Assembly (NCBI GenBank): GCA_034509425.1
Contig: JAVTVJ010000296.1
Span: forward strand, 1,922,001-1,986,000
From: Eopsaltria australis
Lineage: Eukaryota > Chordata > Aves > Passeriformes > Petroicidae
Length of the DNA stretch: 64,000 bases
Direction: 5' to 3'
The notes beneath the pieces were generated by a model, which was given only the letters and a program-made list of their open reading frames with translations, did no database searches and was not told the DNA's origin. The position numbers were made by a program, and so were the translations under genes. The number at the start of each line of letters is the position of its first letter. Positions within the stretch are counted from its first letter, which is position 1. Positions 47,901 to 56,900 of the stretch are shown here, piece by piece.

Positions 47901-50900
47901 ACTGTGATGTTTTTAACAGAAAAAAAATCCCAAGAATTAGTAAAAATGGTTAAGGGGACTAAATGATTTTGTCTTCCAAATCAGAATAATTATTATGCCA
48001 CCCCCAAATAACAAATATTTTTGACTTCACATTGCAGCACAATCTTTGAAGTTGCTAATTAGTTCTACATAATGAGTGTTAGCAATTTTCCAAACACAGC
48101 CACGTTTGGCTGGGAGCACTTTGGAGCTCCAGGGCCTCGTGGCATTTGGATTATTCCCTTCATGTCCCTTTCCTTGGAAGGATGTGCTGCAGGCTGAGGG
48201 TGCCTTGGTTCACTCCACTGACTTTGGGGTCACTTGTGGGACCTCCCATGTTTTAAGCAGTGTCAGAGAGGTTGCCATGCCAAGAAGTGAAGCACACTGG
48301 GAATATCTTCAGGAATACCACGAGTGCAGGCAGTGGAGTTGCTAAAAAACATCCTTCCCAGTCTGGGAAAGGCAGAGACTCCTGAAATCCTGAGAAGCAA
48401 TCAGCTCACCTGAGCTGTGAGTGATGCAGTGTTTGCAATTTAATCCTCAAGGAAATGTCTCCTAGAAAACACAGCTTTTCACTGTATAATAAAATGAAGC
48501 TGCTAAATACCTTTCCCTGCCTTTCCCTTCCTTCTCTCACACTCCTGTTTGCCTGGCTCACTCCCACTGCCTGGTGGCTCCCTTCCCCACCATGCTGATG
48601 TGCCTGGCAGCCTTTTTGAGTATCTTTAGGCAATTCTTAAAGTTTCTTTGGCCATACATAAAAATACATTTCAGTAAGAATGAAAACAGGCCCTGGAACT
48701 ATTCAAAAAAAAGAAAATTGGCAAGCTACAGAGAAAAAAAATGGTGATTCTAATCGCTGTGCTCATGGCCTTGAAGGCAGAGTCTGGGAGCTGTCGGAGC
48801 ATTACAGATAACCTTCATTTCTGTGTGTGAGTCCCTGGGATTATTGTTGCACAGAGTGTGATTATTCCAGGTAAGTTACGTCTTCTCTGCTTGCAAAATT
48901 GCTGTTTTAAGAAGATTGTGGGTTGTTTTCCCTATGTGAATTAAATAATGGATTCTTTTGAGCGTGTGGAGTAGTTAGGAAAAGCACGATAAAAGCCTAA
49001 TGAATGTTTGTTGTGCTGGAGTGAATGCTGAGGAAAAACCCTGGCTGAGATTGAAACTCTTTTCTTTCCGTAGGGAATGCAGTCGGATTTTTGGTGAAGA
49101 TGGTCTGACGCTGAAACTCTTTCTTAAAAGGACTGCTCCCTTTTCTATTCTGTGGACTTTGACTAACTACCTGTATTTACTGGCTTTAAAGAAGCTCACA
49201 GCCACAGACGTCTCTGCCCTGTTCTGTTGTAACAAAGCTTTTGTCTTCTTGCTTTCTTGGATTGTGCTCAAAGACAGGTTCATGGGAGCCAGGGTAATGA
49301 ATGTGCCTCCTTTTCCACTCTCTCATGTTTTCATAATTGCACTTCAACCCATCAGCCGTGGTGCTGCCACAGCTCTGCTGCACTGGGGTGTAGACACACC
49401 ATGGAAACATTTCTCATTTAGTTTCGTGATGCAGCCTGCTGAGACCTCAGAACTTCAGAGGGGATTCAGTGTGGGAGTTTCAAGGAGCTCTTACAGCCAA
49501 GTGTAACTTGATGAATTACAATAGAAGAACTTCCAGTTTCATATAAACCTATTCTGTCCTGCCTTATTGTGCTGAAGTTTAGTTAATTTTATTTTAAGCT
49601 TAGTAATGAATGCTTGGGTTCTAACCAAAGCAGTTTTATTCCTTGTTTAGGTAGACAGGTGTTTTCAATGTGTGATGTATTTTTCTTGTGCTATTTTATT
49701 ACTTTTCACACACACATTTACATGTTCATGTGCCAAAATTGCTTTAAAAGGAACACAGCTCTCTTGTGTGAAGGTGTATTTTGCACTGAAGGGTTACAGG
49801 ACTCACTGGCGGTAAAATGGACCCTGCAAAAATTTAAAACAGAACCCAAACAAAATGATGTGCCCCTGGATCTGGGGAAAGCAAACTTGTTCCCTGTCAT
49901 TTTCCACACACAAATCTCCCAACACGCTGCAATTTCAACTGTTGGCTTCACACCTTGGATGAGCAGTGAGGATTTCTGCCACTTCTGTGATGCAGATTCT
50001 CCCCTGAAATGACCCAGAGTCATGTTGGGCAAAATCCTGACTGAATTACTGGGAGCCTTGAAGTTCATTAGGGACTGGTTGGGGCCAGGTGTGGTGGCTG
50101 TGACCAGAAGGGACCAGCAGCAGCTGGATTTGAGTTCCATGGAAAGCTGGATGGACCAGCACACTCATCCAAGGCAGTCTGTTTTTTAAAAATGGGCACA
50201 GCAGCTTTTTATTATTATTATTAATAGTGTGCTAGAAGGTTCAGAAATGAAAGGAAAAGGCATCCTGGTGCACAGGCATCTCATGTGGCTCTTGGAGCAG
50301 CCAGCAGGACACTGAGCAGAGCACTGAGCTTGCCAGGCTGAGGAGGTGAGCCAGTGCTTGAAGGTAAAGCCTGACACCTGAATCTCTGTTTCATACACAG
50401 CTGGAAATACAGAAACATCAGGTGGATGTGACCCACCCTCAGCCCAGACTCAAAGAATAAACAGGGCTTAAAACCCTCAGTTCTCTACAGAAATAACAGG
50501 AACAATGACTACCTCCCTGTACACCTTGATCATCCCAGGTTCCAGCTGAAAAAAATTGAAAATTTTGTACCCTTTAAGCATAATTTTTTCTCTCAAAGCA
50601 ACATCTTTCTAGAAGAGCAAGCACAGCTCTTGTGTTCTCCTAGCCTGCTAATAAAAGCTATTTTCAGTTATTATTTATTTTCCACTGACTAAAAAAAGGT
50701 TGCCATAAATATGCATTAGTATTTGTGCTGTAAAAACACCGTGGGGTTCACACAGGAAAAACCTGGCAGGAGAAGTGAGCAGCAAATCCTGCACATAAAC
50801 TGGATTTCGCTGCTCGCTGGCAGAGCCTGGATGCCCATAGCTGGTAATTCACAGCGTTTTCCAGCAGCTCTCCTGACAGAACAACCCTTAATGAAGTTAA

Positions 50901-53900
50901 TAACCACGCAGGAGGGTGTTTGAGAGCTAAAATACAGCCCAGCAGCACAGAGCCAGCCCCGTGAGCTCTGAGTGCCTCAGCTGCTCTCGCCCGCAGCCCC
51001 TCGGAGAGCAGCAGGAACTGGGTTATTTGGACAGCAAGGACTTGAAAAGAAATAAAGGTTTAATCCCATACCCTGAGCTGTGTTTTTGTAGAAAAACTCT
51101 GCACCCAGGAGCTCAGCCAGCTCTTTTTTTCAAGGAGTTCAGCTCCCAGCAGCTCTTCCAGAGCTCTGGGTGCGTCTGCAGCGCATTGAGGTGGGGATGC
51201 TCCAGTGCCTGGGACAGCAGTGGCTCTGCAGCACATTCCCAGCTCTCTGTCTGCCCAGCGTGGCTGCAGCCATCCCCAAACTGCCCATGGATGCCCACGG
51301 GCGTGTGGAAGCCTCCTGGAATCCCTCTGATCCCCTGGCACCACTCCTGCACACCTGAAAGCTGCTGCCAGCCGGGCTGCGAGGCTGGATTTTTAGATGC
51401 CACATCTAAAGACAAACCTGTCTTGCTGGCCACCCTGAGGAATGGCACAATCCCACCTGTGGGAGCACTGAGTAACTGCAGAAGGGCTGCACACAAAGTT
51501 TCAGCTGCTGTGGCTGTGTTTGAAGCACCCAGAGCGTGTGCTCTGCAGGGAGAGCCACGTGCCATCAGTGGTGAAGCTGTAGCACCCAACCTGTGACAGA
51601 AAAACACCAGGGGAGGTTTAGGTTGGGTATTAGGAATGATTTCTTTACAGAAAGGGTGGAACAGCTTGCCCAGGGAAGTGGAGTCACCATCCCTGGAAGT
51701 GTTCAGAAAATGTGTAGATGTGGTGCTTGGAGACATGGGTTAGTGGTGGATCTGGCTGTGGTAGGTGAAGGTTTGGACTCAATGAGGTCTTTTCCAAACT
51801 TAACAATTCCCTGGTTTTAATTACCTATAAAAGTAGTGCAAATAGAGCCTTGACACCTTGAAATACCTCCTGCTCTGGCCAAGGACACACAGCACCATCC
51901 CTGCCTGCACCCTGACCTTTGCTTGGACACTTGGGAACATCTCTCTCTCAGATTAATAACATATCCATGTTACACTTTGGGAAGTCCTGGCAGCTTTGGC
52001 TCAAAGCAAGCACAAATATTTAAAAGATTTAATGTGTTTGAGTAGTTCTGCTGGCTCGTGCTGCTTAGATTTAGACACATGCTTATATGCTTGCATATTT
52101 AAGTCTTCGGTTGTGCTTCATCTGGGGAATTGAATCAGGGTTTTTTAGGTAGGTATGGAGTAGTCTGGGGACATTTTTCTCCCCTGAAAATGTTGACTTT
52201 AGCCTGGAGAGAGGCTTCTTCCCCATCCTTGAAGGAGTTCAAGGCCAGGTTGGATGGGGCTTGGAGCAGCCTGGTCTGGTGGAAGGTTTCCCTGCCATGG
52301 CAGGGGGGTAGAACTGGATGATCTTTTAAGTTCCCTTCCAACCCATACCCTTCTGTGGTTCTCTACACATCATTTTCTGCTGTGCTCCACATGGAAAAAA
52401 ATGTTTCTGATAACTGTTGGTTGGCCTTGTTCTCTTTCAGGGAAAAAAAAAAAAAGGTAAGCTAATTGCTAATTTTATTCCATACCTAGAAGGCTCCAAA
52501 AGAAAGTTACTACACTCTTCCATTAATTAAAAGCCTCGTTTAATGAGCTGACAGTCACCTTTGCTTCCCTGTGTCCTTGCTGCTGCTCCTCAGTGCAGAG
52601 CAGTGCCCAGATGTGAGCTCAGGTTTCTAAAGCCAGCACCTGAGGCAGGCACAGGTCAGCTGTGCTGATGCCCTGGTATGTGACGTGCAGGAGGAGCCTT
52701 GAGCATGACATTGAAATCATGTTTTTGCTGTTTTCAGTCTCAGGTCTTACTTATGTCTCAGGAGGTGTTGATGCTCCACATGTGTCCTTCATTTTAGTTG
52801 TTTCAGGGAAAAAAGAAGTGCTTGGGTTTATAAATATTGGATTAAATTAGGAATCTGGCTCTCTAAATTTGGTGTAGACAGATTGGGAATGAGTTTTTCC
52901 TGATAGGAAGAAAGGGGATGATGGATCTCCTCATTTTCACTGACACAAGGAAAGGACTGAGCAGTGAGTGCACCAAGAGTTAAATCTCCATCCTTACCCT
53001 TGGAAGGAGGGAATTACTACATTGGACTCCTCTGCTTTGCCTTCTGAGACAGACACATAGCTGGAAATGCTCCAGCTGACAGCTGAAATCCTGAATTTCT
53101 GCGCAGGGCAGGACGTGTAGTGCAGCCTGAGATGAATCCAGCCAGGCAGTGTGGCAGGGCAGGGGGAGTTCTGGACGTGACAGGAGAGGCTGTGGATGTC
53201 TGAGGGGTCCTGGCTGTCATTTGGCATTGCTTCAAGGCTGGGACTTCCCAGGATGCCCCAACTGCTGGGATGTGTTATCCTGGGAAGGAGAAGGGGGAAA
53301 CCTCCTGGTCCCCTTGTGCTAAAACCCTCCTGGATCTCATTGCACCACTGGGAGGTGCCTCCAGCCCACAGCATTGGGGGATCTGGATTTCAGCTGCCAT
53401 TTCATGGTGGATTTGGAGCTATCAGTGATACCTTCAGGTTGAGGTGGCAGCTTTGTTAAACTGTATCTTGGAGCTGGGATGTTTTGCATGTAAACAAGGT
53501 GAGATACAGACTTGCAGTGGGGTTTGTGGCTTTGGGCACCTCTGTGCCTCAAGGACTGGTGAAATAGGGCTGATGGTGAGGGGGAAGGACTTGAAGCTAC
53601 ACCCAGGAGATGAGTTTCCTTGGGAAGATGTTGGCCTGGATGCCTCTGGGATATAGGAGCACTGACATTTTTACCTGGAGTCTCAGAGATTGGCCCTGCC
53701 CTGGGAGCTGATTCTGGGTTCCCCATTGTCACCTGTGTGGGAACATCTTCACCTGGGTCACTCAGTGTCCCTGTCCTGTGTGTCCCTTGAAACATGGCTT
53801 TACTCTTCTGATGGGCTCTGCTGGAGTTATTTTGGGGGATTTTTTTGTGTTAATTGCCTTAGCCTGGCTCACATCTGCTTGGGATGAGTGTCAGCAGTTT

Positions 53901-56900
53901 TTCTGTGACTCTTGGTAGGACTGTGAGCTCTGGAAGGCTCTTCTACAGGAGAGATCAAGATGCCTTTAAAGTCTGTGGGCTGAAGCTTAGGTTTATCCAG
54001 GACTAAATGTTTCTTAAATGAAGTTCAGTGATGTTTCCAAGAAGCAAAGTGCCCATGTCATGTTGGTTTTGGCTCAGGAGTTGTGTGCTGGCTCAGGAAA
54101 CACCTTTTCCTCTGCACTCCATAGAATTTGGGCATTCAGTGTCTTCGAAATTCACACTCCATGTTTGCCATTGCTGATGGCAATTAGGTGGAGAGGGGGA
54201 GTTTTTTAAAGAATAAACCACTTTGGGCTTCCTACCACTTCCTTAAGGTTCTTGGAGTCAAGACCCAGGATTTCAGATACTGTGTAAAGATTCCTGTTCT
54301 TCTTTGAAATTCCTTAGATGCTCTCTCTGGGATTTTCAAATGAGGCCTAAAGCACAAAGGTGAAGGCTTCCTGAAGAAATTTGGTCATGTCTGTCCAAAA
54401 AAGCTGTCAGGGCACAGCCAGAACATCTGGAAGAGCTCCCTCTGGTACCCTGGTGCTCCAAAATACACGGCTCATTCCCTTGGACTAAATTTCCAGGATG
54501 TTTGGCTGTCTAATATTTGCATTTCAAGTCAAATTGGCGGCATTGCTAAATACTTCTCTCCTACAGGAGGGTCTGCCTTAAAATTTCTTGCTCTTGCAGT
54601 TGCCTCTCCAAAGGCGGTGTTTAGCTGACAAAATCCATGATGGATGTTGTGTCAGCAGGCCCCAGCAGAATTTGCAGTGCTGTAGATCCACCTCCCTCTC
54701 AGTGCACACACACTTTCATTCTGCTTTACATCTCTGCCACGACCTTTCCTATTGAAGGGAAAATAAGAAAGCCCCAGATCAGAGCAAGTGGGGTGGTGAC
54801 ACTCATGAGAGGCCCCTCCTGGTGGTGACCTCAGCTTTACTTGGCTTTGCTTTGTCTGTGCAGATAGTGGCAGCAATAATGGCAATCACAGGAATTGTGA
54901 TGATGGCATATGCAGATGGTTTCCAGGGGGATTCAATCATCGGGGTTGCCTACGCCGTGGGATCAGCCTCCACGTCTGCACTGTATAAGGTGGGTCACAA
55001 CTGCTTGTTGGCACCCCTAAATTCATTAACATTGCCTGGTAAAAAGACACAAATACAAAGAGAATCACTGTAAAATCAGTGTTTTGTTCTGCTCATCACT
55101 CCTGCATCACTCATGTTGTGACAATGTCAGGAAATCTGCTGTGAGGATAATTAGGTCTGCCAATTATCCAGAATGGCTTTTCTTTGATGAGTCTTTAATG
55201 AAATCTCCACTGCCACAGCCACGAGGAGTTGAAGATCATTTTTTAATCATGACAACACAGTTTATCAACACTTTCCAAAGGGTTGGTAAGCAGGGAGGAG
55301 AGCCAGGGAAATGCTGCTTTCTCTGGACAGGGGTGGCCACCTCATCCCAGGTCTGCTCAGAGCCCTGGTGTGAGCCTGGCCCAGGCACTTCATTAGAGAC
55401 ACTTCTGCTTGGCAGAAGTGGCTGCTCTGGAAGGTGAGGGCTGGAAAAGGCAGGGATGTGTCTGAGGAACAGGTTGGGCTGAACGTGGCTGTGCTTGTTT
55501 TCAGCTGCCTGTGTAAAGTTTGGAGTGAATTTTGGGTGGATCAGAAGCTGCCCTCACAGCTTTAGGCTTTGCTCAGCTCGCTCATAAATTCGTTGTGGCC
55601 ATTGCCACGCTCAGCCCAAATCCTCTACACTCATTGCATGAATGGTGTGTCCTTGGGTTCTTGGCTTATTCTTGGTTTTTCCTGGGTTCTTCTACACCTG
55701 CTCCTCGTGGCATTTTGTGCTAGGCTTTGTCACACAGACTCAGCCATCCCCGTGGTAAAGACACCGTGCTAAAACACAGGGAAGGGCAGAAATCCCAGCA
55801 GAGATCCCCTTGCAAGGCTCTGGTGCTTGAAAAGGGCTGGGCTGTTGTTCTTTGCTCCACTCTCCCCAAAGGAACGAAGCACTTCCATGACAGGCATGAA
55901 GTCTAAACCTCTCCTCTCTCCTCTTCCCTCCAGGTTTTGTTCAAGATGTTCCTTGGCAGTGCAAACTTCGGGGAAGCCGCTCATTTCGTGTCCACCCTGG
56001 GCTTCTTCAACTTCATCTTCATCTCCATCACCCCCATCATCCTCTACTTCACCAAAGTGGAGTACTGGTACCCCTTCTCTGCTGTGCCATGGGGTTACCT
56101 GTGTGGAGTAGCTGGCCTCTGGTTAGGTATGGGACTTAAAAATCTATTTCTTTTTCTAGGTCTTCACCCCTCCAACCCTGTACGAAATTAGCCTCGGGCA
56201 CAAACAATTTCCCCCTGTCCCCTTGAGCAGCAGAGCTCTCTCACAGGTTAATTCTGGTGCTCCTTAGAAATGATTCATGCTTTTCATTACACTTTATGAA
56301 ACATTACTATTAATTGATACATAATTAATAATTGATACACGAGCATAGTTATAATTAATAATAATTAATAATTAACAGCAATAGCGGGGAGTAAACATGA
56401 AGCAGCCATACTAATTGCCCATTTTTTCATCCCTGCCGTGGTTCCACACCAATTCCCTTGTCTCTGGCACAGCCTGGCTGCTGTAAATCCCATTTCCAAG
56501 GGCTGCATGTTCCCAGCCAGCTCCTGGGGGATGTTTGTGCGTGACAGGGGCACCCCCAGTGCTGGGACACCTTTCTGGGGGTGCTGCAAGGCTCACATAA
56601 GGCTCCCTCTTTCTGAGCCACAACTGCCAGCAAAATATCTGCTGGATTCAGCCCAGTGGTGTTTTAATTTCCACAAAATACAACATCCTTTCCTTTGGTA
56701 AGGTCTCTGTTATTCCATAATGGAAGAGTATTTTTTCTCACTCCATGTTCATTAAATGGAAGCACAGAGAATGTCATTGCCCATGCAGTGCTGAGGTGTG
56801 GCCAGGCTGGCAGCTGAGCTGCTGTGAGCACCTTGAGCTGCTCTAACCACAACTGCAGCTGCCCTGAGAGCTCCCAGGGGACCAAAATTCCTAGGGATAA

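Larger units (their letters stand above)
42282..49073 (+). other. SLC35F4: SLC35F4 intron 3
   Basis: This 6.8-kb intron has donor gtaggc and acceptor ccgtag. It contains one good CR1 copy (44492), a CR1 tail (47788) and a possible CR1 remnant (42772). Frames such as 45208-45834 (208 codons, +) and 45158-45673 (-) overlap antiparallel and show no family motifs. Confidence 0.7.
49294..54863 (+). other. SLC35F4: SLC35F4 intron 4
   Basis: This 5.6-kb intron has donor gtaatg and acceptor gtgcag. Two plus-oriented CR1 copies lie at 51608 and 52203. Several overlapping frames around 51000-51700 are GC-driven and carry no recognisable protein. Confidence 0.75.

Noticed and set aside
50961..51736. 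Overlapping 200-codon frames on both strands in SLC35F4 intron 4
   Set aside because: The minus frame starts inside the CR1 copy at 51608, and the plus frame is low-information GC-rich sequence.
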